Below are positions 8,566-18,132 of a DNA stretch of 64,000 nucleotides, one piece after another (position 1 is the first letter of the stretch; each line of letters opens with the position of its first letter). This stretch comes from Bradyrhizobium sp. RP6 (GTDB taxonomy: Bacteria; Pseudomonadota; Alphaproteobacteria; Rhizobiales; Xanthobacteraceae). The notes under the pieces are model-generated. The model was not told the origin of the DNA and ran no database searches. It saw only the letters and a program-made list of their open reading frames with translations. Made by a program: the position numbers and the translations under genes. Location: positions 88,992-152,991 of the forward strand of contig NZ_RQIT01000017.1 in the NCBI RefSeq assembly GCF_003837805.1, written 5' to 3'.

Positions 8566-8976
8566 TCAGCTATGGAACTTGAGACCGTCGACGATCTTGT
8601 CGATCACCTTGCGCTCGGCGCGCATCGCGATGCCGACGAGATTGAGCTCGTTGCGCGCCACCGCCCTCACCGCCTCCCGGTTGGCGGCATCGTGCGTGGT
8701 TTTGAACATGTCCTCGGTATAGACGGCCGGCGTAACGTTACGCGTCAGCGCGCGGTCCAGCGCGCGCGACAACGCCGGACCGTCGGCGCCATAGATCAGG
8801 ATCGGCTGGCCGATCAGCGCGTGATATTTCGTGCCCGAGGCGTCTTCATAGGCTTCGCCGATGCAGTCCGGAAATGCCGCGGCGATGCCGCTGGTGAGAA
8901 AGGACGCGACGTTCAGCTTCTGCCAGGCCTGAAGATCGGTGCGAATCACAACGGCGATCTTGGTATCGAACTGCAT
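8566..8976 (-). CDS. DUF2000-domain protein
   Basis: 136 aa. The start KIAVVIRTDLQAWQKLNVASFLTSG is characteristic of the DUF2000 family, which has a peptidyl-tRNA-hydrolase-II-like fold but no assigned reaction. The centre reads YHALIGQPILIYGADG and the C-terminus has NLVGIAMRAERKVIDKIVDGL. No signal peptide. A palindromic repeat directly upstream occupies the gap to the DUF4189 gene. Confidence 0.8.
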   Translation of the reverse strand: MQFDTKIAVVIRTDLQAWQKLNVASFLTSGIAAAFPDCIGEAYEDASGTKYHALIGQPILIYGADGPALSRALDRALTRNVTPAVYTEDMFKTTHDAANREAVRAVARNELNLVGIAMRAERKVIDKIVDGLKFHS

Positions 8977-8990
8977 GTATTCCCTCGACT

Positions 8991-9030
8991 GTCATTCCGG
9001 GGCGGTTCAAAGGACCGAACCCGGAATGAC
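8991..9030. repeat. Dispersed palindromic repeat, family A copy 2 (short form)
   Basis: GTCATTCCGGGGCGG, a centre containing TTCAAAGGACCGAA, then CCCGGAATGAC. Half the length of copy 1, with outer arms only. Confidence 0.8.
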
Positions 9031-9041
9031 AATACAAGGAA

Positions 9042-9431
9042 TCACCCCTTGGCGTCACAGGCCCAGGCGCGGATCACGCATTCCTTGCCGCCGTATTTGT
9101 AGCATTCACGCGTCGCGGCATTGAGCGAGGCGGAAATCTTCGGCTTGACGGCATAGCCATAGGCGCCGCAGGGATTTGTCATATCGACCGACATCGCGGC
9201 ACAGGCGCGCTTCATCGTCACAGTGGTGCAATCGCCCTTGCATTGCTTCTGCGCCGCGGCGCGCGCCTCGTGTTCGACGCTGTAATCATACGCCTGGCCA
9301 TAGGCGCCGCACTTGCCGACCGCAAAGGCCCCGGCGGCATGGGCTTCGGTGATGTAACGAGCACCGGTGACACAGACGGACAGCGCAAAGAAAAACATCG
9401 CGCAACGGCGCGCGACGACGTTCGAAGCCAT
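9042..9431 (-). CDS. DUF4189-family secreted cysteine-rich protein
   Basis: 129 aa. Residues 10-33 form a signal peptide ending near AHA. The mature part has eight cysteines in a pattern seen in DUF4189 (GKCGAYG, AAQKQCKGDCTTV, ACAAMS, CGAYGYA, CYKYGGKECVIRAWACD), so it is probably a disulfide-stabilised periplasmic or exported protein. Alternating GAYGQAYDYS/GAYGYAV halves suggest an internal duplication. No function is known. A ribosome site GGGAGGGG precedes the ATG. Confidence 0.82.
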   Translation of the reverse strand: MASNVVARRCAMFFFALSVCVTGARYITEAHAAGAFAVGKCGAYGQAYDYSVEHEARAAAQKQCKGDCTTVTMKRACAAMSVDMTNPCGAYGYAVKPKISASLNAATRECYKYGGKECVIRAWACDAKG

Positions 9432-9627
9432 GGAAAAACCCCTCCCCCAAGGCAGGTGGAGGCGACTCTAAGCGGCGGTCGTTTCCAGATGGTGAACGGG
9501 TGGTTGAAATTGGTGGGCTTGGGAAGTGGCGTAGGGTTGGACTAGCGCAGCGCAATCCACCTCTGTTTGTTTCCGCAGAGAAATGCAGTGGTGGATCACG
9601 CCTTCGGCCAATCCACCCACGACGCCT

Positions 9628-11232
9628 TCATCCGCGTCTTGCCGCTTCCAGCGCCTGCGGGGTGTCGATATCGAGGAAGGCGCTCTCGCCGTCGACGGGC
9701 ACTTCGGCCACCGCTTCGGCATGTTTTGCAATCAGATGGCGCGCGCCGACGTCGCCGTCGAGCGTCATCAGCTCCTTGAAGAAGCGGCGCGACCACAGCA
9801 CGGGATTGCCGCGGCGGCCCTCGCTGACGGGCACGACGATGAGATTGCCGCGGTCGGGCGCGAAACTATCGATGAGCCGGTCGATCAGGCCGGCATCGAT
9901 CAGCGGCATGTCGCCGAGGCACACCACGGCGCCGCCGCAGGTTTCCGGCACGGCCGCGATCCCCGCCTTGACGGAGCTGGCGATGCCGCCGGCGAAATCC
10001 GGATTGCGGACGAACCTGACTTTCAGGCCTTGCAGAGCCTGCTCGACGAGTTCGGCCTGATGGCCGGTCACGACGATCACCTCCGATGCCTTCGAGGCCA
10101 ACGCCTGCTCGGTCGCAAGGCGGACCAGTTTCTTGCCGTCGAGCTCGGCGAGCAGCTTGTTCGGGCCGCCCATGCGGGTCGAACGGCCCGCCGCGAGCAC
10201 GATGGCCGCGACCTGGCTGTTGCCCTCCGTCTCAGGCTTTGCGCGCGGCTGCGGTCGCGTCACGATTTCCATCAGGAGACCGCCGACGCCCATGCCCATC
10301 AGCTCGGACCGCGTCACCTTGATGCCGGCGAGGAGCCGCATCAAAACCCAGTCGAAACCGTTCTCGACCGGCGAGCGCGCACAACCCGGCGCGCCCAGCA
10401 CCGGGACGCCGCCCGCGCGGGCGATCAGCAGCAGATTGCCGGGATCGACCGGCATGCCGAAATGCTCGATCTCGCCGCCGATGCCGGTAACCGCCGCGGG
10501 GATCACGTCGCGGCGATCGGCGATGGCAGAGGCGCCGAACACAATGACGAGTTCGGCGCCAAGGCCGAGCAAGTCCTTGATCGCAGCCGACAGCGCCTGC
10601 TCCTCATGCGGGACACGCCGCTCGGCAATGACGCTGGCGCCGGCCGGCGCGAGCCGCTCGGCGGTGACGCGCAACGTCTTGTCGATCACCTTGGAGGACA
10701 GGCCCGGCAGCAGCGTCGAGACGACGCCGACGCGCTTGATCACGTAAGGGGCGATCTTAAGGACGTCCTTGCCGGCGGCCTTCACTGCCGCATCGCGCAA
10801 AACGCCCTCGACGCCGAACGGGATGATCTTGACGGTGCCGACCATCTCGCCCTCGACTACCGGCTTGTAGGCGGTCAGCGTCGCGAAAGTGATGGCCTCA
10901 TCGACGTTGTTGATGCGGTCGACCGCGGCGCGGTCGATCACCAGCACGCCGGGCTGCGCGGCAAACAAATTGGCACGCCCAGTGAAGGCGCGCTCGACAT
11001 GAATGCCCTCGCCGCCGATCGCGAGCGCGATGCTGGCGGCCGCGACGTCCTCGGAGACGTCGCCGGCCTCCATCCGCACCACGACGATGTCCTTGATGCC
11101 GGCGCGCTCCAGAGCCTCGACCTCGGCAGGCCCGATCGTCGTGCCCTTCTTCAGAACCAGCGGCCCCTGGCGCAGGGTGTGGACGGTCACCCCGCCGATC
11201 GCATCCCTCGGGCTCGCGGGTCCAAATTTCAT
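9628..11232 (-). CDS. Molybdopterin-binding / MobA-like NTP-transferase fusion protein
   Basis: 534 aa. Residues 1-330 are a MoeA/MogA-like molybdopterin-binding domain, including ELVIVFGASAIADRRDVIPA. Residues 341-534 are a nucleotidyltransferase with the signature VLAAGRSTRMGGPNK at 346-360, as in MocA, which makes the cytosine-dinucleotide molybdenum cofactor for the xanthine oxidase family. The start ATG at 11232 overlaps the XdhC-like gene by 4 bp; the frame stays open further upstream, but that stretch is antisense-like noise overlapping XdhC. Last gene of the cox-type operon, fitting delivery of cofactor to the hydroxylase. Confidence 0.88.
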   Translation of the reverse strand: MKFGPASPRDAIGGVTVHTLRQGPLVLKKGTTIGPAEVEALERAGIKDIVVVRMEAGDVSEDVAAASIALAIGGEGIHVERAFTGRANLFAAQPGVLVIDRAAVDRINNVDEAITFATLTAYKPVVEGEMVGTVKIIPFGVEGVLRDAAVKAAGKDVLKIAPYVIKRVGVVSTLLPGLSSKVIDKTLRVTAERLAPAGASVIAERRVPHEEQALSAAIKDLLGLGAELVIVFGASAIADRRDVIPAAVTGIGGEIEHFGMPVDPGNLLLIARAGGVPVLGAPGCARSPVENGFDWVLMRLLAGIKVTRSELMGMGVGGLLMEIVTRPQPRAKPETEGNSQVAAIVLAAGRSTRMGGPNKLLAELDGKKLVRLATEQALASKASEVIVVTGHQAELVEQALQGLKVRFVRNPDFAGGIASSVKAGIAAVPETCGGAVVCLGDMPLIDAGLIDRLIDSFAPDRGNLIVVPVSEGRRGNPVLWSRRFFKELMTLDGDVGARHLIAKHAEAVAEVPVDGESAFLDIDTPQALEAARRG

Positions 11233-11930
11233 GCCGCTTCTTCTTTTTCTTTTGGAGGCAGCCGAAGCGCGGCCGTGATCTCGGCCATGATCGCCACCGC
11301 GATCTCGGAAGGAGAGACCGCGCCGATCGGAAGGCCAATGGGCGCGTGGATGCGCGCGATGTCGCTTTCCCTGGCGCCCTGCGCCCGCAACCGGTCGGCA
11401 CGCTTGGCATGGGTCTTTCGCGAGCCGAGCGCGCCGATATAGAAGCAGTTGCGCTCGAAGGCGTGCAGCAGCGCGGGATCGTCGATCTTCGGATCGTGCG
11501 TCACCGCGACGAAGGCGGTGTAGGCATCGACGTTGAGCGGCGGCAGCGCCGTGTCGGGCCATTCGGCAATCAGCGGAATGTCCGGGAAGCGCTCGGGGCT
11601 TGCGAAGGCCGTGCGTGGATCGACCACAGTCACGTCGTAGCCGAGCGAGCGCGCCAGCGGCGCCAGCGCCTGGCTGATATGGACGGCGCCGACGATGACG
11701 AGCTTTGCCGTCGGCGCGTAGACGTTGAGGAACAGCTTCTTGCCGCCGACCTCGACACTGGCGCTCTTGCCCATGCGGAGCTGCTTCTCCAGCTCGGTGC
11801 GCAAGGGGTCCTTGGCAAAATCCCTCGCCTTCACCAGCCGCTGCTCGCCGCTCTCGGTGTCGGTCACCAGGATCACCGGCCGGCGCGCGGCGCGCTCGGC
11901 ATTGAGTTCGTGCAGGATTGCGAGCTTCAC
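11229..11930 (-). CDS. XdhC-family C-terminal (Rossmann) protein
   Basis: 233 aa. An XdhC Rossmann domain starts at KLVIVGAVHISQALA (family consensus GAGHVG), followed by VVDPRTAFA, FVAVTHDPKIDDPAL and IGALGSRKTHAKR. XdhC/CoxF proteins bind molybdenum cofactor and insert it, sulfurated, into xanthine-oxidase-family enzymes. The N-terminal half is encoded by the preceding separate gene. Lies 2 bp after it and overlaps the next by 4 bp. Confidence 0.88.
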   Translation of the reverse strand: MKLAILHELNAERAARRPVILVTDTESGEQRLVKARDFAKDPLRTELEKQLRMGKSASVEVGGKKLFLNVYAPTAKLVIVGAVHISQALAPLARSLGYDVTVVDPRTAFASPERFPDIPLIAEWPDTALPPLNVDAYTAFVAVTHDPKIDDPALLHAFERNCFYIGALGSRKTHAKRADRLRAQGARESDIARIHAPIGLPIGAVSPSEIAVAIMAEITAALRLPPKEKEEAA

Positions 11931-11932
11931 GG

Positions 11933-12256
11933 CTAACCGACCTTCTCGACGAAGACGCGGATGGTGCCGCCGCAGGACAGCCCGACATTCCAGGCGGTCT
12001 CGTCGGCCACGCCGAACTCCAGCATCCGCGGTTTGCCGCTCTGGATCACATCCATGGCCTCGGTCACCACGGCGCCCTCGACGCAGCCGCCGGAGACCGA
12101 GCCGAGGAAGGTGCCCTCGTCATTGATGACGAGGCTCGAGCCCGCCGGGCGCGGCGCCGACCCCCAGGTCTCCACAACGGTGGCGAGCGCGACGCCACGA
12201 CCGGCCTTCTGCCAGTCCTCCGCCGCCTTCAGGATATCCTCGTCGCGATCGAGCAT
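11933..12256 (-). CDS. XdhC-family N-terminal domain protein
   Basis: 107 aa. Contains the family N-terminal motif VVETWGSAPRPAGSSLVI and SVSGGCVEGAVV, including the conserved cysteine (GGCVEG), and a second SCGG near the C-terminus. In many bacteria this domain and the Rossmann part form one XdhC chain; here they are two adjacent genes 2 bp apart. The product should help load molybdenum cofactor into the hydroxylase of this operon. Confidence 0.87.
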   Translation of the reverse strand: MLDRDEDILKAAEDWQKAGRGVALATVVETWGSAPRPAGSSLVINDEGTFLGSVSGGCVEGAVVTEAMDVIQSGKPRMLEFGVADETAWNVGLSCGGTIRVFVEKVG

Positions 12257-12266
12257 GGGGGACCTC

Positions 12267-13469
12267 TCAAGCTGCGGAGCGGATCAGGCTGCGGTGATGC
12301 GGCGGCAGCGGCTGGGAGAGCGTCGTGATCAGCTCCTGGATCGAACTCAAATTATGCACCGGGCGGAATTCGTCAACGTGGGGAAGCATCATTTTGATGC
12401 CCTGCGCCTTGGCCTCGAAACCGCCGAACCGCAACAGCGGGTTGAGCCAGATCAGCCGCCGGCAGGAGCGGTGCAGCCGGTCCATCTCGAAAGCCAGCTT
12501 GGAATCGGCCTCCCGTTCCAGCCCGTCGGAGATCAGCAGCACGATGGCGCCCTGGCTCAGCACCCGCCGCGCCCACAATTTGTTGAAGTTGTGCAGCGAG
12601 GCCGAGATCCGGGTGCCGCCAGCCCAGTCCTCGACCGAGGCCGAGCAGCTCGCCAGCGCCTCGTCGGGGTCGCGCTGGCGCAGCGCGCGGCTGACGTTGG
12701 TCAGACGGGTGCCGAACAGGAACACCGAGACGCGCTTGCGCGCGTCGGTGATGGCGTGGAGGAAGTGCAGGAACAGGCGGGTGTACTCGTTCATCGAGCC
12801 CGAGATATCGAGCAGCGCGACGATCGGCGCCGGCTTCTGGATCCGCCCGAGACGATGGATGTCGATGATGTCGCCGCCGGTGCGGAGCGATGCGCGGAGC
12901 GTGCGGCGCAGGTCGAGCCGCAGGCCCCGGGCGTCGGGCTGCTGCCGGCGCGTCAGAAGCTCGGCCTGCGGCAGGTGCATCCGGTCGATGGCGCGGAGCG
13001 CCTCGGCGATCTCGGCCGCGCTCATCTGCGCAAAATCCTTTTTCTGAAGGATCTCCTTGTCGGAGACGGACAGGCGCAGATCCTGCTCCTGGTGCTGCGG
13101 CGTCTCCGTCATCCGCGGCTGCGACATCGCCTCCTGCACGCGGCGCGCGCCCGCCTGCGGCTTCTTCTTGGCCTGCTCCGGCAGCGGCACCGAATCCAGC
13201 ATGTGCTTCCATTCCTCCGAGGCGCGGAAGAACAGGTTGAAGGCCTGCTTGAAGATCAGCGCATGTTCGTGGCGCTTGACGAAGATCGCCTCCAGCGTGG
13301 TGAAGACGTCGGCGCGGTTGCCGATGTCAATCACCTCGAGCGCATTCATGGCATCGATCACCGCGCCCGGCCCGACGGGGATGCCGGCGGCACGCAGCGC
13401 GCGGGCGAAGCCGACGATGTTGTCGGCGAACTGCTCGGTTTGCTCCGGGGCAAGGTGGTTGATGGCCAT
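12267..13469 (-). CDS. coxE: CoxE-like VWA-domain protein
   Basis: 400 aa with a C-terminal von Willebrand A domain whose metal site is DISGSM, plus VSVFLFGTRLTNVSRALR and VLLISDGLERE. CoxE acts with the AAA ATPase CoxD in maturing the copper-sulfur-molybdenum centre of CO dehydrogenase. It is separated from coxD by a palindromic repeat of about 100 bp, an insertion inside the operon. Ten bp ahead of the XdhC N-domain gene. Confidence 0.9.
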   Translation of the reverse strand: MAINHLAPEQTEQFADNIVGFARALRAAGIPVGPGAVIDAMNALEVIDIGNRADVFTTLEAIFVKRHEHALIFKQAFNLFFRASEEWKHMLDSVPLPEQAKKKPQAGARRVQEAMSQPRMTETPQHQEQDLRLSVSDKEILQKKDFAQMSAAEIAEALRAIDRMHLPQAELLTRRQQPDARGLRLDLRRTLRASLRTGGDIIDIHRLGRIQKPAPIVALLDISGSMNEYTRLFLHFLHAITDARKRVSVFLFGTRLTNVSRALRQRDPDEALASCSASVEDWAGGTRISASLHNFNKLWARRVLSQGAIVLLISDGLEREADSKLAFEMDRLHRSCRRLIWLNPLLRFGGFEAKAQGIKMMLPHVDEFRPVHNLSSIQELITTLSQPLPPHHRSLIRSAA

Positions 13470-13486
13470 GGGTGTATCCTCGCTCC

Positions 13487-13587
13487 GTCATTCCGGGGCG
13501 TCGCGAAGCGACGAACGAAGGTGCGCAATTGCGCACCTGAGAATCTCGAGGTTCCGGGTTCGATGCTGCGCATCGCCCCGGAACGAC
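13487..13587. repeat. Dispersed palindromic repeat, family A copy 3, inside the cox operon
   Basis: Begins GTCATTCCGGGGCG and ends CCGGAACGAC (one mismatch to the usual arm). Contains an inner perfect palindrome around GGTGCGCAATTGCGCACC (13519-13537). Sits between coxD and coxE. Confidence 0.78.
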
Positions 13588-13592
13588 GACGA

Positions 13593-14516
<924 letters not shown>

Positions 14517-14576
14517 GAGAAAGCCAGTCTTACTACGCCCTCACCGGGACAAGTTTGGCCGAGGCGTGAGGTCACC

Positions 14577-15383
14577 TCACGCCTTGGCGTTGGCGGCGTC
14601 GACCGCACGCCGCGTCAGCACCCCGATGAGGTGTGCGCGGTATTCGGCGCTGCCGTGGATATCGCTGTTGAGACCTTCCGCCGGCACCGCGATGCCTTCC
14701 AGTGCCTTCGAGGCGAAGCGCTTCTTCAGGGCTTCCTCGAATGCGGTGACGCGGAACACGCCTTCGGAGCCGGCGCCGGTGACGGCGACGCGCACGTCCG
14801 ACGGACGGCGCGCCACGAACACGCCGACGAGCGCGTAGCGCGAGGCCTGGTTGCGGAATTTGATGTAGGCCGCCTTCTTCGGCAGCGGGAACATCACCTT
14901 GGTGATGATCTCGTCGGCTTCGAGCGCCGTCGTGAACAGGCCCTGGAAGAACTCTTCCGCCTTGAGGCGGCGCTTGTTGGTGACGATGGTGGCCCCGAGC
15001 GCAAGCACCGCGGCGGGATAGTCGGCGGTCGGATCGTTATTGGCGAGCGAGCCGCCGATCGTGCCCTTGTGACGCACGGCGGGATCGCCGATCCCGCCTG
15101 CAAGGTTCGCCAGCGCCGGGATCGCCTCACCGACGATGGCGGAGCTCGCGACCTCGGCGTGCTTGGCGGTGGCGCCGATCACGAGCGAGCGGCCCTTCAT
15201 CTCGATCGCGTTCAGCCCCTCGACATGGGAGAGGTCGACCAGATGCGGGGGGCTTGCGAGGCGCTGCTTCATGACGGGAATCAGCGTGTGGCCGCCGGCG
15301 ATCACCTTGGCGTCTTCGTTCTTCACCAGGAGGTTGGCCGCTTGGCGAACGGTCCCAGGGCGATGATATTTGAATTCGTACAT
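14577..15383 (-). CDS. coxM: Molybdenum hydroxylase FAD-binding (medium) subunit
   Basis: 268 aa. FAD contacts of the CoxM/xanthine-dehydrogenase M family are visible: AGGHTLIPVMKQR and TIGGSLANNDPTADYPA. The C-terminal CO_deh_flav domain follows (VAVTGAGSEGVFRVTAFE). It would pass electrons from the iron-sulfur subunit to the acceptor. It lies 27 bp after coxS. No large subunit is encoded alongside, so the complex must be completed from elsewhere. Confidence 0.92.
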   Translation of the reverse strand: MYEFKYHRPGTVRQAANLLVKNEDAKVIAGGHTLIPVMKQRLASPPHLVDLSHVEGLNAIEMKGRSLVIGATAKHAEVASSAIVGEAIPALANLAGGIGDPAVRHKGTIGGSLANNDPTADYPAAVLALGATIVTNKRRLKAEEFFQGLFTTALEADEIITKVMFPLPKKAAYIKFRNQASRYALVGVFVARRPSDVRVAVTGAGSEGVFRVTAFEEALKKRFASKALEGIAVPAEGLNSDIHGSAEYRAHLIGVLTRRAVDAANAKA

Positions 15384-15410
15384 CTGAATGTCCTGATCGC
15401 GGGATGCGCG

Positions 15411-15896
15411 TTACGCGAGGTCGGATTTCGCCATCGCCTTCGCGCCGGCGGAAATCGAGGCGACGATGTTCTGATAACCCGTGCAGCGGCAGAGATTGCC
15501 TTCGAGCTCCTCGCGAATCGTGTGGTCGTCGAGCTCGTGGCCCTTGCGATGCACGATGTCGATCGCGGTCATGATCATGCCCGGCGTGCAAAATCCGCAC
15601 TGCAGGCCGTGATGTTCGCGAAAGGCCTCCTGCATCGGATGCAGCGGCGCGCCGTCGGCGGCCAACCCCTCGATCGTCCTGACCTCGTGGCCATCGGCCA
15701 TCACCGCAAGCGTGGTGCAGGACTTCACGGCCTTGCCGTCGAAATGCACGACGCAGGCGCCGCACTGCGAGGTGTCGCAGCCGACATGGGTGCCGGTAAG
15801 CCGCAGATTCTCGCGCAGAAACTGCACCAGAAGCGTGCGGGGATCGACATTGGCCGTCACAGGATTGCCGTTCACGATGAGGGAGATTTTTGCCAT
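15411..15896 (-). CDS. coxS: Molybdenum hydroxylase [2Fe-2S] (small) subunit
   Basis: 161 aa from ATG 15896 with GAGAG upstream; GTG at 15902 is an alternative. Two iron-sulfur clusters: plant-ferredoxin type, GCDTSQCGACVVHFDG plus a later Cys (KSCTTL), and the alpha-helical type, CGFCTPGM with CRCTGYQ. Carries electrons from the molybdenum site to the FAD subunit. Upstream partner is coxG and downstream partner is coxM. Confidence 0.93.
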   Translation of the reverse strand: MAKISLIVNGNPVTANVDPRTLLVQFLRENLRLTGTHVGCDTSQCGACVVHFDGKAVKSCTTLAVMADGHEVRTIEGLAADGAPLHPMQEAFREHHGLQCGFCTPGMIMTAIDIVHRKGHELDDHTIREELEGNLCRCTGYQNIVASISAGAKAMAKSDLA

Positions 15897-16031
15897 AAGC
15901 ACTCTCTATCAGCGCCCCGACGGGTCCCGTCGAAGCGGTTCTTATAATTATTCCAACCCATCATATGGGCCATTGTCCCCTGGGGCAACATCACCCCGGA
16001 CGCAAGCCGCCATGCCGAAAGGCGATAGGTT

Positions 16032-16478
16032 TCAGCCTTGTACCGCCTTGGCAAAGTTCGCGAAAAATTCGTCGGCGAGCTTCTTGGCGGTGCCGTTGAT
16101 GAGGCGCTGGCCGAGCTGCGCCAACTTGCCGCCGATCTGCGCCTCGACGTCGTAGGAGAGCAGCGTGCCGCCGTCTTTCTCAGCGAGCTTGACCACCGCG
16201 CCGCCCTTGGCGAAGCCGGCCACCCCGCCCTCACCCTCACCGGAGATCTTATAGCCGTTCGGCGGATCGAGATCGGACAGCGTGACCTTGCCCTTGAAGC
16301 GCGCCGACACCGGGCCGACCTTCATTTTCGCCGTTGCGCGGAAGCCGCCGTCGTCGGTCTTCTCCAGATCCTCGCAGCCGGGGATGCAGGACTTCAGTAC
16401 CTCGGGATCGTTGAGCTTGGCCCACACGGCCTCGCGCGGCGCCGCAAGCTGGACTTCGCCGTTCATCGTCATGGCCAT
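16032..16478 (-). CDS. coxG: CoxG-like SRPBCC protein
   Basis: 148 aa, START-like fold. N-terminal MNGEVQLAAPREAVWAKLND and the CIPGCEDLEK region are typical of the CO dehydrogenase subunit G family (PF06240), proposed to anchor or recruit the hydroxylase at the membrane. Unlike many CoxG proteins it has no long C-terminal membrane tail. GGGAGG precedes the ATG by 7 nt. First gene of the operon, 130 bp ahead of coxS. Confidence 0.9.
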   Translation of the reverse strand: MAMTMNGEVQLAAPREAVWAKLNDPEVLKSCIPGCEDLEKTDDGGFRATAKMKVGPVSARFKGKVTLSDLDPPNGYKISGEGEGGVAGFAKGGAVVKLAEKDGGTLLSYDVEAQIGGKLAQLGQRLINGTAKKLADEFFANFAKAVQG

Positions 16479-16651
16479 GAGGTGCCTCCCGGATCCGCGT
16501 CACTATAGTGCTGATTCAAGTAACGCAGCGGCGCGGCAAAGGAAAGGGCGGGGCCGGGGCACGTGCAATGCATATTCGCAACTGCAAAAAGACGTGTGGG
16601 GCCGGTTGGGGATTGGCACGGCCGGGGCATGATGATTAGGTCGCGCGCAAC

Positions 16652-18007
16652 ATGAGCACCTCCCTCTCCCCCCTGCTCGCGCCGATGCTGTCGAGCGCCG
16701 CCATGCGCGCGGTCTGCGACGATCGGTCTACCCTGCAGAACATGCTCGATTTCGAGGCAGCCTTGGCGCGCGCCGAGGCCGCCACGGCTGTGATTCCGGC
16801 ATCCGCCGTCGGCCCGATCGAGGCCGCGTGCAAGGCCGATTGCTTCGACATGGCCGCACTGGCCGAGGCCGCGACGCGATCGGGCAATCTCGCGATTCCC
16901 CTGGTCAAGACGCTGACCGCCAATGTCGGCAAGAAAGACGCGGAGGCCGCGCGCTACGTGCATTGGGGCGCGACCAGCCAGGACGTCATCGACACCGCGA
17001 CGATGCTGACGCTTCGCGCCGGTATCGATGCATTGGATGTCGACCTCAGCCGCGCCATCAGGGGCTTTGCCGCACTGGCGCGCAGCCATCGCAACACCGC
17101 GATGGTGGCGCGGACCTGGCTCCAGCATGCGCTACCGATGCCGTTCGGGCTGAAGGCGGCTGAATATGCCGCAAGCCTCGCCCGCGCCCGTTGCCGCCTG
17201 CGGCGGCTCTCCCGCGAGGGCCTCGCGCTGCAATTCGGCGGTGCCGCCGGCACGCTCGCCGCGCTCGGCGACAAGGGGCTCGCGGTTGCCGAACGGCTGG
17301 CGCAGGAGCTCGGTCTTCCGCTGCCCGAAGCGCCCTGGCACACCCATCGCGACCGCATCGCCGAGGCTGCATCCTGTATTGCCATTCTCGCCGGCAGCTG
17401 CGGCAAGATCGCGCGCGACGTCTCGCTGCTGATGCAGACCGACGTCGCCGAAGCGTTCGAGCCAGCCGGCGAAGGCCGCGGCGGCTCCTCGACCATGCCG
17501 CACAAGCGCAACCCGGTTGCCGCTGCGAGCGCGCTGGGCGCCGCCACCATGGCCCCGCAGCTCGCCGCCACGATTTTCGCCGCGCAGGTGCAGGACCACG
17601 AGCGCAGCGCCGGCCCCTGGCACGCGGAATGGCCGACGCTGCCGCAACTGATGCTGGTCACCTCCGGCGCGCTTGCGGCGATCGTCGACATCGCCGAGGG
17701 TCTCGAGGTCGATGCTGGGCGCATGCTTCGCAATCTCGATGCGACGCAGGGCCTGATCATGGCCGAGGCGGTCACCTTCGCGCTGGCGGAGAAGATCGGC
17801 AAGGGCGATGCGCATCATCTGATCGAGGCCGCGAGTAAGCGCGCGGTCGCCGAGAGGAAGCATCTGCGCGAGGTGCTGTCGGCCGATTCGCAGGTGACCG
17901 CGCACCTTGCGCCGGAAAAAATTGCTTCATTGTTCGAGCCGATGGCCTATCAAGGGGCTTCTCAGGCCTTGATCGACCGGCTGCTGGATTCACTGGATCT
18001 TTCCTGA
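16652..18007 (+). CDS. pcaB: 3-carboxy-cis,cis-muconate cycloisomerase
   Basis: 451 aa, fumarase/aspartase superfamily. The signature GGSSTMPHKRNP lies near residue 280, HWGATSQDVIDTA near 108, and the PcaB-type LQFGGAAGTLAAL follows. It lactonises 3-carboxymuconate to 4-carboxymuconolactone in the protocatechuate branch of the beta-ketoadipate pathway. Divergent from the cox-type operon by about 170 bp and first in pcaB-pcaD-pcaC. The genes for protocatechuate dioxygenase (pcaGH) and for the final steps are not in this window. Confidence 0.93.
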   Translation: MSTSLSPLLAPMLSSAAMRAVCDDRSTLQNMLDFEAALARAEAATAVIPASAVGPIEAACKADCFDMAALAEAATRSGNLAIPLVKTLTANVGKKDAEAARYVHWGATSQDVIDTATMLTLRAGIDALDVDLSRAIRGFAALARSHRNTAMVARTWLQHALPMPFGLKAAEYAASLARARCRLRRLSREGLALQFGGAAGTLAALGDKGLAVAERLAQELGLPLPEAPWHTHRDRIAEAASCIAILAGSCGKIARDVSLLMQTDVAEAFEPAGEGRGGSSTMPHKRNPVAAASALGAATMAPQLAATIFAAQVQDHERSAGPWHAEWPTLPQLMLVTSGALAAIVDIAEGLEVDAGRMLRNLDATQGLIMAEAVTFALAEKIGKGDAHHLIEAASKRAVAERKHLREVLSADSQVTAHLAPEKIASLFEPMAYQGASQALIDRLLDSLDLS

Positions 18008-18008
18008 T

Positions 18009-18036
18009 GTCATTGCCGGGCTTGATCCGGCAATCA
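18009..18036. repeat. Short dispersed palindrome, family C copy 1
   Basis: Perfect 8-bp arms ATTGCCGG / CCGGCAAT around a 7-base centre, immediately after the pcaB stop. Resembles the element at 59959. Confidence 0.6.
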
Positions 18037-18132
18037 ATCATCCTGGATAGATTCGCTTTTGAGATGGATGCGCGGGAAATATGGGATAAGACGCGCTGAG
18101 CGCTATTGCCCGCGCATGACGAGGAGCGTGCC

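Noticed and set aside
8976..9042. The palindromic repeats as CRISPR repeats
   Set aside because: Copies are scattered tens of kilobases apart, differ in length, and have no spacers or cas genes.
9583..11442. Open frame of 619 codons antisense to the MobA-like gene
   Set aside because: Antisense artefact; sense strand has cofactor-binding motifs.
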